From positions 1-60,985 of the IMG/VR virus record IMGVR_UViG_3300049043_000348: a DNA stretch of 60,985 nt; one strand, 5' to 3'. Both the position numbers and the translations under genes were made by a program. Positions within the stretch are counted from its first letter, which is position 1, and every line of letters starts with the position of its first letter. Positions 1 through 7,228 of this stretch are shown here, in pieces. The notes under the pieces are model-generated. The model saw only the letters and a list, made by a program, of their open reading frames with translations, was not told the origin of the DNA and did no database searches. This stretch comes from a virus.

Positions 1-237
1 ATGAAAAAAGAACAACTTCTAAACCTTGCAAAAATGAAAAGCGAACACTTAACGGCAAATTCAATGATCCGATTAACCGCCGAAAATAACTCTTTATGGC
101 TGTATAATTTTGGCGGGTTTATTTTTGTAGGTTACCAGATAGAAGAACCCGCAAATCTTTTATTTGATAAAAAAGAAATTTTTGAAATATCAGATAAAAG
201 AGGGAAGACCACCGCAATCGTTCAAAGATTATATTAA
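1..237 (+). CDS. Hypothetical protein, 78 aa
   Basis: The frame opens on the first base of the window and ends at a TAA just before a GC-rich hairpin. The protein is soluble and mixed alpha/beta in composition, with no motif I recognise. It is the first of a co-directional row of small genes that probably continues the + strand genes at the far right of the window if the genome is circular. Confidence 0.6.
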   Translation: MKKEQLLNLAKMKSEHLTANSMIRLTAENNSLWLYNFGGFIFVGYQIEEPANLLFDKKEIFEISDKRGKTTAIVQRLY

Positions 238-245
238 ACAATAAC

Positions 246-264
246 GCGGGGGCAACACCCCCGC
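246..264 (+). terminator. GC-rich hairpin after the first gene
   Basis: GCGGGGG and CCCCCGC form a perfect 7-bp stem around the loop CAACA, followed by ACATTTT. It lies between two small co-directional genes and could end or attenuate transcription. It shows the plain hairpin form without the dispersed motif. Confidence 0.5.
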
Positions 265-297
265 ACATTTTCCCCCAACACATAAAAACCCCAAACA

Positions 298-531
298 ATG
301 AACACACAACACACCACAGAAATTGATACCCAGACAATGAAGGAAACATTTTTGGAGTATATTAACGGCGATTTGACCATATCAGAAATGGCGAATAAAT
401 ACGGAATAAATACCGACTATTTAGAGGCACTAATCAAATACGGGGGAAGTCAATTTGAAGCCGAACAGATGACAAAAGTAAATACCCTTATCTGGGAAAA
501 AATTTCTCTTTTACAATTAGCAAAACATTAA
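298..531 (+). CDS. Small protein with a possible helix-turn-helix
   Basis: This is a 77-residue protein. Residues about 22-48 (YINGDLTISEMANKYGIN) resemble the recognition segment of transposase or sigma-like HTH regulators, in which a short helix is followed by 'ANKYGIN'. The start is preceded by an AAAAACCCC leader rather than a Shine-Dalgarno sequence. A regulatory role is inferred only from this segment. Confidence 0.6.
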   Translation: MNTQHTTEIDTQTMKETFLEYINGDLTISEMANKYGINTDYLEALIKYGGSQFEAEQMTKVNTLIWEKISLLQLAKH

Positions 532-544
532 CACCTATTTTATG

Positions 545-572
545 GCGCGGGGGAAGTCCTCGCGCTATTTTT
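545..572 (+). terminator. Hairpin containing the dispersed motif, followed by a T-run
   Basis: GCGCG at 545-549 pairs with CGCGC at 561-565, and GG/CC may extend the stem. The loop is made by GGGAAGT. The T-rich tail TATTTTT follows. It sits directly after a stop codon, so a terminator role is plausible. Confidence 0.5.
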
Positions 573-597
573 ACCACACACAAAAACCCCCTATTTT

Positions 598-1124
598 ATG
601 ACACACACACAAACCCCCGCAGATTTTCGCACACAATTACAGGAAGAAAGAAAAGCAAAAAGAGAGCAGAAGAAAAAGAAAGACAAGAGGCGAAAGAGTT
701 GGCAAAGGTTGAGGCAATGAAAAACCAAAAGCCTGTTAGCAAAATTGTGATATCTATTGAATGGAAAAAATCAAGAATGTGGGGAAGTAACCCACACGCA
801 GACGCGACAATTTACCACAAAGACGGATCAGTATCTTACGGCTTTGCCAAATGTTCGGGGTGCGGATATGACAAGGAAAGCACCGTCATTGCTGATATTT
901 TCAACAATTTTTTGAGATATAAACTATTCGGGCAACTGATACCCGTTGAAAGATTTGCGGACAATGGCACACCTTACGGGATATATTTGGACACTAAATA
1001 CCCGCACTATTCTGGCGGGATTGGTGCAGATTGTTACCGCGATATATCAAAAGCCATTGGCGGGAAATTTGAACACACCGCGCGGGGCAAGTCCTTTGAT
1101 GTGTTTACCTATACGGAAGAATAA
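598..1124 (+). CDS. Hypothetical protein with a charged N-terminus, frameshifted
   Basis: Reading from the ATG at 598 gives a Lys/Glu-rich start (MTHTQTPADFRTQLQEERKA). This runs out of frame near 672-680, in a poly-A stretch. The continuing frame (unbroken from about 699) runs to 1124 and holds a compact domain with CSGCGY. Joined, the two make about 175 residues with a smooth charged helix across the junction, so a one-base error is likely. I do not recognise the family. The alternative is an independent start at TTG 699. Confidence 0.55.
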
Positions 1125-1131
1125 TGATGAG

Positions 1132-1158
1132 GCGGGGGAAGTCATAAGACACCCCCGC
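1132..1158 (+). terminator. Hairpin with the dispersed motif in its left arm
   Basis: GCGGGGG at 1132-1138 pairs with CCCCCGC at 1152-1158. Inside it GTC pairs with GAC around the loop ATAA, leaving AA against A as an internal bulge. The left arm is a copy of the dispersed motif. It follows the stop codon of the preceding gene. Confidence 0.5.
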
Positions 1159-1194
1159 ACCTTTCACAAAGTTTTAACACCCTCTTTTATCTTT

Positions 1195-1211
1195 ATTAGT
1201 TGTCAATTAAC
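1195..1211 (+). repeat. 17-bp direct repeat ATTAGTTGTCAATTAAC, copy 1
   Basis: The same 17 bases occur at 3441-3457. Both copies lie in the gap after a stop codon, and both follow TTTTAACAC at a short distance. The 14-base core AGTTGTCAATTAAC occurs again at 7259-7272. A promoter or operator for early genes is possible, but the bases do not match the Bacteroidota TTTG/TAnnTTTG pair. Confidence 0.5.
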
Positions 1212-1221
1212 TACATTTACC

Positions 1222-1244
1222 AAACACTAAAACCCCTACCAATG
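1222..1244 (+). promoter_or_regulatory. Duplicated translation leader, copy 1
   Basis: The 23 bases ending in this gene's ATG (AAACACTAAAACCCC followed by TACCAATG) are identical to those at 1422-1444, exactly 200 bp downstream. Other left-end genes have a looser AAAACCCC leader (at about 285, 586, 1910 and 2128). There is no Shine-Dalgarno sequence, so this may be the translation-initiation context of these genes. Confidence 0.6.
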
Positions 1245-1418
1245 AAAAAGAAACTTGAAAAAAAGGCAATTCAATTATTCAATGACCTTGTAAAATTAGG
1301 TATTTATACAAATTATAGAAGTGTATTAAATACAATGTATGAAACAGCCACAGAGAAAAAAAACTACATAGAGGCGCACTATATTAACGAATTAATCGCG
1401 GAAGATATAAACGCATAA
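1242..1418 (+). CDS. Hypothetical helical protein, 58 aa
   Basis: The start at ATG 1242 is chosen because it follows the duplicated leader. An upstream in-frame TTG would lie inside the 17-bp repeat. The protein is Lys-rich and predicted all-helical, with no recognised domain. Its spacing from the RadC-like gene downstream is only the leader copy, so the two are probably co-expressed. Confidence 0.65.
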   Translation: MKKKLEKKAIQLFNDLVKLGIYTNYRSVLNTMYETATEKKNYIEAHYINELIAEDINA

Positions 1419-1421
1419 AAT

Positions 1422-1444
1422 AAACACTAAAACCCCTACCAATG
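1422..1444 (+). promoter_or_regulatory. Duplicated translation leader, copy 2
   Basis: It is identical over 23 bases to 1222-1244 and ends in the start codon of the RadC-like gene. Exact identity between leaders of two unrelated genes points to selection or recent duplication of the leader. Confidence 0.6.
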
Positions 1445-1909
1445 GACACCAAAAAACAAAAAACACCGAAAACGATTAAGCAGTACACCATTAAAAAGCT
1501 AACAGAGGCGGAAGGCATACCCCAAATAAAAATAACAAGTAGCGAAACCGCCTACAATGTTATCCGCCAATTTTGGCACGAAGATATTGAAATTTATGAG
1601 AGCTTTTTTATCTTGTTATTAAACCGCGCCAATGTAACAATAGGTTGGGCAAAAATCAGTCAAGGCGGAATAACGGGAACAGTTGCCGATCCTAAACTCA
1701 TTTTGAAATATGCAGTTGATAGCCTTGCGTCTGGCATAATTCTGGCGCACAATCACCCTTCAGGTACTTTACAGGTATCCCCCGCTGATAAGAGCATAAC
1801 CGAAAAAATAAAACAGGCAGTGAGCTATATTGACACCAATGTTATTGACCACCTTATATTGACACCAGATAATAAATTTTTATCCTTTGCTGATGAAGGA
1901 TTACTATAA
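1442..1909 (+). CDS. radC: RadC-like JAB domain protein
   Basis: This 155-residue protein ends in a RadC-family JAB/MPN domain. The metal-site signature HNHPSGTLQVSPAD is present at about residues 102-115 (H-x-H-x-n-S-x-D), preceded by GITGTVADPKL and SLASGIILA, which are typical of RadC. The N-terminal helix-hairpin-helix half of chromosomal RadC is missing, as in many phage and plasmid copies. The molecular role of RadC is unsettled (repair was once proposed), and JAB folds are often metallo-isopeptidases. The start follows the leader copy. Confidence 0.85.
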   Translation: MDTKKQKTPKTIKQYTIKKLTEAEGIPQIKITSSETAYNVIRQFWHEDIEIYESFFILLLNRANVTIGWAKISQGGITGTVADPKLILKYAVDSLASGIILAHNHPSGTLQVSPADKSITEKIKQAVSYIDTNVIDHLILTPDNKFLSFADEGLL

Positions 1910-1924
1910 AAACCCCATAACCCA

Positions 1925-2053
1925 ATGAAAAAGACACTACTTTTTGCCCTCTTTATTTGCTTATTGCTTACCTCTTGCGCTACTTATAGACAAGCGGGGA
2001 AGGGGGATGTTACTTTGCAAAGAGGAATTTTAATACAAGTAAATCAGTTGTGA
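1925..2053 (+). CDS. Small predicted lipoprotein, 42 aa
   Basis: It starts MKKTLLFALFICLLLTSC: positive N-terminus, hydrophobic core and a lipobox LTSC with Cys at residue 18. The mature part is only about 25 residues. Phage lipoproteins of this kind can act in superinfection exclusion or lysis, but that role is only a possibility here. A GGGGAAGG copy lies within the gene. Confidence 0.6.
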   Translation: MKKTLLFALFICLLLTSCATYRQAGKGDVTLQRGILIQVNQL

Positions 2054-2068
2054 GAATTAGATAATTAT

Positions 2069-2095
2069 GCGGGGGAAGTCCTGACACTCCCCCGT
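2069..2095 (+). terminator. Hairpin with the dispersed motif in its left arm
   Basis: GCGGGGGA pairs with TCCCCCGT (one G-T pair), and the inner GTC/GAC is part of the motif copy GGGAAGTCCTGAC. TATTTTCCCC follows. It lies between the lipoprotein gene and the next gene. A similar structure (GCGGGG/CCCCGC) is at 2709-2738. Confidence 0.45.
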
Positions 2096-2151
2096 ATTTT
2101 CCCCAAACATTAAAACAAAAAAAGTTATGGAAACCCCATAAACAAAACAAA

Positions 2152-2424
2152 ATGAAAAAGACACTAACACCACAAGAAACAAGAGAGGAAGTGAAATCAC
2201 TAAAAGAAATGATTGAGGCCTGTTATACCTATGGCGCAGCCGATAAGACCTCTTACAACTATCAAAGATATCTTTTGCCCTATGCTGAAAAGATTGGTAA
2301 AAGATTATTTAATAGGGTATACAAAGAGCATTTACAGGATCTAATGAAGAATTACACTATAAAATTTGATGTTTATACCGATTGTGAGGGACTTTCTTAC
2401 AATTCATTGGTTAAAAATCATTAA
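2152..2424 (+). CDS. Hypothetical protein, 90 aa
   Basis: This charged helical protein starts MKKTLTPQETREEVKSLKEM and is rich in Tyr. It has no family I recognise. The start follows an A-rich leader (AAACCCCATAAACAAAACAAA). The stop is followed by another motif copy at 2454. Confidence 0.55.
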   Translation: MKKTLTPQETREEVKSLKEMIEACYTYGAADKTSYNYQRYLLPYAEKIGKRLFNRVYKEHLQDLMKNYTIKFDVYTDCEGLSYNSLVKNH

Positions 2425-2497
2425 CAAAAGATTTGCTAAATTATTTTGGTGCGGGGAAGTCCTCACACTATTTTTACACCACACAAAACAAAACACA

Positions 2498-2686
2498 ATG
2501 ACACAGTATTACATTAAATGTTGGGAAACTGAAACAGAAAGAAAACAAGGTAACCCCTTTAAATATGGTCCATACACAGATAAAAATGAATGTTTAAAAG
2601 ACGCAGAACGTATGCACTATTCTGGGTATGCTTTTATTGAAGTTACTGATAAGGAAAATAACCTGTATTGCGAATACGAAAATTAA
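2498..2686 (+). CDS. Hypothetical protein, 62 aa
   Basis: ATG 2498 is chosen over an in-frame codon further upstream because the upstream part overlaps the previous gene and reads as low-quality sequence, while MTQYYIKCWETETERKQG begins after an A/C-rich leader. It is a small alpha/beta protein of unknown role. Confidence 0.55.
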   Translation: MTQYYIKCWETETERKQGNPFKYGPYTDKNECLKDAERMHYSGYAFIEVTDKENNLYCEYEN

Positions 2687-2771
2687 TAAGATCAAAGATA
2701 ACGAAGGCGCGGGGGAAGTTCTGGGGTTTATACCCCGCCCTTCATTTACCAAACCCCTAAAATTTAAACCA

Positions 2772-2954
2772 ATGGAAACAAGAATTAAATCTTTGGAATG
2801 GTGGAAGTCATTACCAAAAGAAAAGCAAATAGAAACAATAGACAAATGGAAATTAGTTACTGAGGATAGAAGAAAAAATTGGGAATTTGAATTGATCACT
2901 ACCTCATCAAGCACTATTGAATTTATTTGTAAAGAATTAAACATTTTCCCCTAA
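2772..2954 (+). CDS. Hypothetical protein, 60 aa
   Basis: METRIKSLEWWKSLPKEKQI opens a Trp- and Lys-rich helical protein. The sequence resembles short phage proteins that bind other proteins, but I cannot assign it. The start follows the leader CCCCTAAAATTTAAACC. Confidence 0.55.
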   Translation: METRIKSLEWWKSLPKEKQIETIDKWKLVTEDRRKNWEFELITTSSSTIEFICKELNIFP

Positions 2955-2970
2955 CATTAAAACAAAACAA

Positions 2971-3147
2971 ATGGAAACACAAACAATTTATTGTACTATT
3001 TGCGAACACGCGTGGATTGAAACCACCGAACAAAGAAAGGATATATTCTATTGTTGTAGTATGTGTAGAGACTTTGAGGAAGATAATGGGGTAGCAATAC
3101 ACGATAATACCTTTGAAGATGATAAAGTAATTGATAGCGGAAATTAA
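2971..3147 (+). CDS. Small zinc-binding protein
   Basis: This is a 58-residue protein with Cys pairs CTIC near residue 8 and CCSMC near residue 28, spaced as in zinc ribbons. The C-terminal half is acidic. It may be a regulatory or nucleic-acid-binding peptide, but nothing more specific can be seen. Confidence 0.6.
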   Translation: METQTIYCTICEHAWIETTEQRKDIFYCCSMCRDFEEDNGVAIHDNTFEDDKVIDSGN

Positions 3148-3169
3148 ATAACCTTTAAAACCTTTATTT

Positions 3170-3427
3170 ATGGCAACTTTTAGTTTTTACATTGATCAAA
3201 AATGTAGTGTTTGGCAACGGGGAATGTTTGATATTCAAGCAGAAACCTACGAACAGGCAAAAGAATTGGCTAAAAACCAAAAATTTGATATTGATGAAAT
3301 AAGTTGGGAAACCTTATGGGAAACCCTTACGGACATTGAATTTGATGATAATAACGGGCAACCAACAATGGAAATTTATAGTAATGATAATGCGGGGGAA
3401 CTTGTGATAACCAATGAACGTTTATGA
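3170..3427 (+). CDS. Hypothetical acidic protein, 85 aa
   Basis: MATFSFYIDQKCSVWQRGMF opens an acidic protein with the segment 'A-E-T-Y-E-Q-A-K-E-L-A', a pattern common in small phage proteins that pair a beta hairpin with a helix. It is unassigned. A variant of the dispersed motif (GGGGGAACTTGTG) lies near its end. Confidence 0.55.
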   Translation: MATFSFYIDQKCSVWQRGMFDIQAETYEQAKELAKNQKFDIDEISWETLWETLTDIEFDDNNGQPTMEIYSNDNAGELVITNERL

Positions 3428-3440
3428 TATTTTTAACACT

Positions 3441-3457
3441 ATTAGTTGTCAATTAAC
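3441..3457 (+). repeat. 17-bp direct repeat ATTAGTTGTCAATTAAC, copy 2
   Basis: It is identical to 1195-1211 and lies in a 119-bp gap between genes. The rest of this gap (3458-3546) holds only an 18-codon frame starting near 3480, which I do not support as a gene. Confidence 0.5.
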
Positions 3458-3546
3458 AATAATTCCCTTAACTTGCTGATGAAAAACATTAACCCTGTGT
3501 TTTATCCTTTATGGTTTTATACGGGTAATTTTTAAAAATATAAACT

Positions 3547-3666
3547 ATGATAACAGAAAGACAAATGATACACCTTGCCCTGCTTATGGATATTATTGCG
3601 GGGGAAGATACCACTAACACTTTACTTGCTGATTGGCTCGTTGATAACAAAATTCAAATTATCTAA
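3547..3666 (+). CDS. Hypothetical peptide, 39 aa
   Basis: MITERQMIHLALLMDIIAGE opens an acidic helical peptide ending NKIQII. A copy of the dispersed motif is inside the frame and encodes AGED. The spacing to neighbours supports a real gene, but the function is unknown. Confidence 0.45.
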   Translation: MITERQMIHLALLMDIIAGEDTTNTLLADWLVDNKIQII

Positions 3667-3687
3667 CCCACAAATTCCCCCTACATT

Positions 3688-3928
3688 ATGAAAACAACCT
3701 ACCCCCCAAACACCGCAACAAACTCGCAAGGATTGGGAACAACACGCGAAGAAAACAACAGATCAATGGTTCAACCACATAAGCACACAGAACATTGACT
3801 ATGACGCGTTAGAAAGGCAGTTATTCGCCCTTCGTAAAAGATTGGCTAATTGTAGGCAAGAGCATTATTACCCGCTTAAACAAAAGGTAATGAACATACA
3901 AAGGCTACTCGCCACAAGACAAAACTGA
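3688..3928 (+). CDS. Hypothetical helical protein, frameshifted
   Basis: From ATG 3688 the first frame is MKTTYPP. After the CCCCCC run the frame must change to continue KQTPQQTRKDWEQH and on to a TGA at 3928. The joined product is about 80 residues, basic and helical (DALERQLFALRKRLANCRQE). The break is at a homopolymer, so a base-count error is the simplest reading. Confidence 0.45.
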
Positions 3929-3968
3929 AGGTTGGAATAACTATTTAGCAAAATAAAATTTAAAACCT

Positions 3969-4184
3969 ATGCAAACCTATTACAGAGTATTTGACCACCA
4001 GAGGGGTATTTATTTCGCCACAGGATATAATGCCCGAAGTATGGAAGAATTGATTAGCGATTTTCGTTCCTATATGCAAGTGGAAGAAGATGAAAACAAC
4101 CGCACTTGGTCGCAAATTGCAGATAGCCTACAAGATATTACACTTGAAAAAAGTAATACACCTTTTGATGAATTTGATATTTAA
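3969..4184 (+). CDS. Hypothetical protein, 71 aa
   Basis: MQTYYRVFDHQRGIYFATGY opens a small alpha/beta protein with an acidic tail. It lies between two genes with similar A-rich leaders ('AAATTTAAAACCTATGCAAAC' type). The family is unknown. Confidence 0.55.
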   Translation: MQTYYRVFDHQRGIYFATGYNARSMEELISDFRSYMQVEEDENNRTWSQIADSLQDITLEKSNTPFDEFDI

Positions 4185-4205
4185 AACAAATAAAACTTTA
4201 AACCT

Positions 4206-4784
4206 ATGCAAACCACTAATTTATTCGCCAAGACCACAACAAAGACAAGCGCACCTAAGAAAGCCGACAAAAAGGTATTAACCGCCCACCAATTTAGGGG
4301 ATAAGGTAAAAAGGTATGCCGACCTCAAAAACCAGATTGATGCCCTTACAGGGGAATTAAAGATGATTGAGGGGGATATTAAACTAACAGGTAAGGAACT
4401 CTTTTTAGATCAATATAAGAAAGAAAAGAGGACACCCGATAACTTTAAGATACAAGATGAAACGGGGAGTAGTTGCCTATTTATTGTAATGGATAAATAC
4501 ACTTCTGTTGATGATGATAAGGCAGAACTACTGCGCAATTTTGACGGATTGTTGGGGGAAAATGTAGTGTACAAATTCAACACCGAACTCGTTGAAAAGT
4601 ATGGCGCAATTTTATCCGACCTTATCACTTCTTCCCCGACATTGAAGAAACAGACAAAGGCAACTTAATCAGCGGGGAAAAGACCTACTCCATAGCCAAA
4701 GGAAGTATTGACCGCTTATTGCAGTTTTCAAACCCCGAACAGGTATTGGAACTTATTAACCCTATTTGCTCACTTAAAAAATAA
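4206..4784 (+). CDS. Conserved-looking hypothetical protein, two frameshifts
   Basis: The gene starts MQTTNLFAKTTTKTSAPKKA. It shifts frame near 4290 and then reads through an unbroken 101-codon stretch (4363-4668) with GDKVKRYADLKNQIDALTGE-like coiled coil before and FKIQDETGSSCLFIVM after. It shifts again at TCTTCCCCGAC (4629-4640) into DIEETDKGNLISGEKTYSIA and stops at 4784. One extra C at the second site restores the frame. The repaired product is about 190 residues, function unknown. Confidence 0.5.
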
Positions 4785-4789
4785 TTATT

Positions 4790-5026
4790 ATGTCTTGGGA
4801 AGTCCTCGCAGACCTGCCCTGTGATATGGCAGTATCGTACAACAAAGAACGCATAACACAAATTGAGGAAGGACACGGAAGGCACGACCTATCCGGTATG
4901 TACTACACCCTCAACTATGTTAAGGTATATTTTGGCGATGAGCCGATTGACATTACCAAAATGCTAACCAAACAAATGGAAGATTTTATCTTTCAACAAA
5001 TAAAAGATATGGAAAATGAACTATAA
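4790..5026 (+). CDS. Hypothetical protein, 78 aa
   Basis: MSWEVLADLPCDMAVSYNKE begins five bases after the previous stop. A copy of the dispersed motif (TTGGGAAGTCCTCGCAG) covers codons 3-7. The C-terminus overlaps the start of the ligase-like gene by 11 bases, so the two are probably translationally coupled. The family is unknown. Confidence 0.6.
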   Translation: MSWEVLADLPCDMAVSYNKERITQIEEGHGRHDLSGMYYTLNYVKVYFGDEPIDITKMLTKQMEDFIFQQIKDMENEL

Positions 5027-5669
5027 TGAATTTAAGTATCTGTACCCGCCTCGCCCTCAGTATAAGATACCACCCGTAGATCTTGACCAGTACGAAGGGG
5101 AATTTGTAGCGCAACCAAAGTACAATGGGACTGCCTGTATAGTATTTACTAACGGGGACGAACTGAAAGTATTTAACAGGCACAAGCTACCCCTTGCAAA
5201 GTATTCGCCCTTTATTCAGTTTAGAGGACTTGCAAAGAGTAATAAATGGGTAGTGTACTGCGGGGAATATCTTAACAAAGGACAAAAGGGAGAGGCGGGA
5301 GAAGTAGAACGAGATAAGTTTATTATCTGGGATTTGCTTGTGTATGACGGGGAATATCTGATAGGGCAAACTCTTATTGATAGGGTTAAGATTGTAGACC
5401 AGAACTTCCCGTGCATACCCTCAAAAGTATCGGATAAAGGACTTGAAATATATGACTACCTCTGTTGCACAGACCTTGAAGGTATCTATAAAGCACCCCT
5501 GTATGGCGCGGGTTTTGAGTACCTCTATAAAGACCTTGTTAAAACACCCCTGTACGAAGGGATAGTCCTTAAAAAGCAGAACGCAAAACTATCGTATGGC
5601 TTTCAAGAGAAGAACAACTCTGAATGGCAACTAAAATGTAGAAAACAGAACGCCTTGTATAACTTTTAA
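5016..5669 (+). CDS. ATP-dependent DNA/RNA ligase-like nucleotidyltransferase
   Basis: This 217-residue protein has the ordered motifs of the covalent nucleotidyltransferase superfamily. Motif I is QPKYNGTA (residues about 34-41) with the adenylated Lys. Motif III is VVYCGEYL, motif IIIa FIIWDLLVY, motif IV YEGIVLKK and motif V EWQLKCRK near the C-terminus. It is shorter than replicative ligases and has no OB-fold extension, so it could seal nicks in DNA or RNA. The product would join 5'-phosphate and 3'-OH ends using ATP. Confidence 0.8.
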   Translation: MNYNEFKYLYPPRPQYKIPPVDLDQYEGEFVAQPKYNGTACIVFTNGDELKVFNRHKLPLAKYSPFIQFRGLAKSNKWVVYCGEYLNKGQKGEAGEVERDKFIIWDLLVYDGEYLIGQTLIDRVKIVDQNFPCIPSKVSDKGLEIYDYLCCTDLEGIYKAPLYGAGFEYLYKDLVKTPLYEGIVLKKQNAKLSYGFQEKNNSEWQLKCRKQNALYNF

Positions 5670-5679
5670 ATTAAAAACT

Positions 5680-5867
5680 ATGTTAATTGAACTAACAAAA
5701 GACAGAGCAGAATACTTCTGCCAAAGAACTAAATGTATGGAGTGTTGAAGCTAAAATCGTGGAGTCCACTGAAAATTGGGCAACGATTGAGATTGATGAT
5801 GACCCACGATCCGGAAGATATAATTGTCTATGCCTTTAATATGGGGGTACAATTTGGTAAACTATGA
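5680..5867 (+). CDS. Hypothetical protein, frameshifted
   Basis: MLIELTKDRAEYF begins 11 bases after the ligase-like gene. Two one-base shifts (near 5725 and 5805) are needed to keep a sensible reading: KELNVWSVEAKIVEST, then HDPEDIIVYAFNMGVQ. The repaired product is about 62 residues. The stop overlaps the next start as ATGA. Confidence 0.4.
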
Positions 5868-5956
5868 GGTATGTACTATTTGCCCTTACCAATATGATAA
5901 TACTTTTATATTGGGTATATCTTATATCGGAAATCTATTTAATTATTAAAAACTAA
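5864..5956 (+). CDS. Tiny membrane protein, 30 aa
   Basis: MRYVLFALTNMIILLYWVYL is one membrane-spanning helix with a short tail. The start overlaps the previous stop as ATGA, which favours a translated gene. It is one of four tiny membrane peptides in this stretch. Confidence 0.45.
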   Translation: MRYVLFALTNMIILLYWVYLISEIYLIIKN

Positions 5957-5961
5957 ACATT

Positions 5962-6445
5962 ATGAATTACACAATCTATTTAGACGACAACAGCAAGCAA
6001 GTATCTAACCAATGAACTGGATAGGGAGAATATCTCCTATGCCATAACAAAAGAAAAGTTAATCGAAGGGGAGATAAATTGTATATCCTTTGAGGATAAA
6101 CCCTTTGTACTTAACTCTGTATTTATTGCGGGAGTAGCCTATGCAAAAGGGATAGCGGAAAGGCAAGAGGCTGACCTAATTATTTCAAAGGCACTATCAG
6201 AACTTCCCAGACGCAAAGTAATTATCAAAGAAACTAACTCTATTGAAGGGGACGGATCATTTGTTGTATCTACTGCTGACGGGTATTTTATGAGATGTTT
6301 TTCTTTTAGGTTGGGGGAAAATGTGGAGGCAATATGGAGTAAAGAAAGAAACTACGAACTCGCTACCGAATATGCCAAGAGATTAGAAACCTTTTACAGA
6401 GAAGAAAAAACTATCTACGAAACCCCTGAAAATGACATTGTTTAA
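5962..6445 (+). CDS. Hypothetical protein, about 160 aa, frameshifted
   Basis: MNYTIYLDDNSKQVS runs out near 6012. The next frame continues NELDRENISYAITKEKLI and stays open to TAA 6445. It contains PRRKVIIKETNSIEGDG, FVVSTADGYFMRCFSF and a helical tail (YELATEYAKRLETFY). The break is between two short repeats (AACCAATG). I do not recognise the family. Confidence 0.5.
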
Positions 6446-6512
6446 ATTTATATTAGTATTACTACTTAATTGTACGATTTTATCTATTGTTAATTCAATG
6501 ATTAAAAGATGA
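6432..6512 (+). CDS. Tiny membrane protein, 26 aa
   Basis: MTLFKFILVLLLNCTILSIV is a single hydrophobic helix. It overlaps both the previous gene's end and the next gene's start (ATGA), as in a translational-coupling chain. Confidence 0.4.
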   Translation: MTLFKFILVLLLNCTILSIVNSMIKR

Positions 6513-6604
6513 CACTCAAGGAAAAACTATATCATTACCTATTTTGCGTACCCCTTGCCTATTCATTGTGGACGGCAGTATGTATCGCGTTTTATATTCT
6601 ATGA
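6509..6604 (+). CDS. Tiny membrane protein, 31 aa
   Basis: MTLKEKLYHYLFCVPLAYSL is followed by a hydrophobic helix to YIL. Start and stop both overlap neighbours by four bases (ATGA). The role is unknown. Confidence 0.4.
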   Translation: MTLKEKLYHYLFCVPLAYSLWTAVCIAFYIL

Positions 6605-6819
6605 TATCTATAAATTTTTTAAAAATGAAAAAGAAATGTAAGACTTGCGGGGAACTAAAACCCCTCAATGAATTTAAAAGGAACGTAACAATGGGACATT
6701 ACCATAATCATTGTCTGCCCTGTTTCCAAAAAAGGCAGAGTGAGAAGTATCAAGAAAAGAGAAGGGAAAAGAAGAAGATGAATGATATGTTTGGCTTTTT
6801 TTTATTTGGAGAGAAATGA
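6601..6819 (+). CDS. Zinc-finger protein resembling HNH-associated domains
   Basis: Starting at the ATGA overlap (or at a second ATG at 6625), the protein carries CKTCGELKPLNEF and HCLPCFQKR, two Cys pairs typical of the small zinc knuckle found in phage HNH proteins and their stand-alone relatives. The C-terminal half is very basic and then hydrophobic. No HNH catalytic residues follow, so nucleic-acid binding is the safer guess. Confidence 0.6.
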   Translation: MISINFLKMKKKCKTCGELKPLNEFKRNVTMGHYHNHCLPCFQKRQSEKYQEKRREKKKMNDMFGFFLFGEK

Positions 6820-6905
6820 CATTTATTTTAACGTGGCTTGGGGTGGCTATGCTTACCTCTATTATTAACTGGGTATTTAAACTATTAACCAATGACAACA
6901 ATTAA
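6816..6905 (+). CDS. Tiny membrane protein, 29 aa
   Basis: MTFILTWLGVAMLTSIINWV is one transmembrane helix. ATGA overlaps join it to the zinc-finger gene upstream, and its end overlaps the next gene by 14 bases. Confidence 0.4.
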   Translation: MTFILTWLGVAMLTSIINWVFKLLTNDNN

Positions 6906-7083
6906 AAAGGTCTTGATTAAATATATCAAGATGAAACCCGATGATTTTGCTGAATGGATTGGGCATAACGCAGAAGAACTCCTACAAATGGAGAAAGAGG
7001 AGATTGTTAATGCCTTTAATAGAGGACAAAAAGAAGAATGTCGGGGGAAATCGTGGCAAAGGGTGAACTATATTACAAGATAA
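6892..7083 (+). CDS. Hypothetical helical protein, 63 aa
   Basis: MTTIKKVLIKYIKMKPDDFA continues with an acidic helix (HNAEELLQMEKEE). It ends the overlapping chain. A motif variant, GGGGGAAATCGTGG, is near its end. No function is recognisable. Confidence 0.55.
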   Translation: MTTIKKVLIKYIKMKPDDFAEWIGHNAEELLQMEKEEIVNAFNRGQKEECRGKSWQRVNYITR

Positions 7084-7096
7084 TAACTAAAAGCAA

Positions 7097-7228
7097 ATGA
7101 AAAAGAAAAAGGATAGCGGAATATTTATTCCTAAAAAAGAATGGGACAAATGGAAAAAATTACACAAAGAAATAGAAAAGGTAAAATTTAAGATATTATG
7201 GAAATCTAAAACGGAACCCCGCCAATAA
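7097..7228 (+). CDS. Lys-rich peptide, 43 aa
   Basis: MKKKKDSGIFIPKKEWDKWK is a basic helical peptide. It is the last + strand gene of the left arm and overlaps the end of the convergent - strand gene by 23 bases. No separate terminator is visible at this convergence. Confidence 0.45.
   Translation: MKKKKDSGIFIPKKEWDKWKKLHKEIEKVKFKILWKSKTEPRQ

Noticed and set aside
4632-4640. Programmed ribosomal frameshifting at the motif
   Set aside because: The sites differ in frame, strand and gene, with no common slippery heptamer, and adding one base always restores one frame. Base-count error is simpler.
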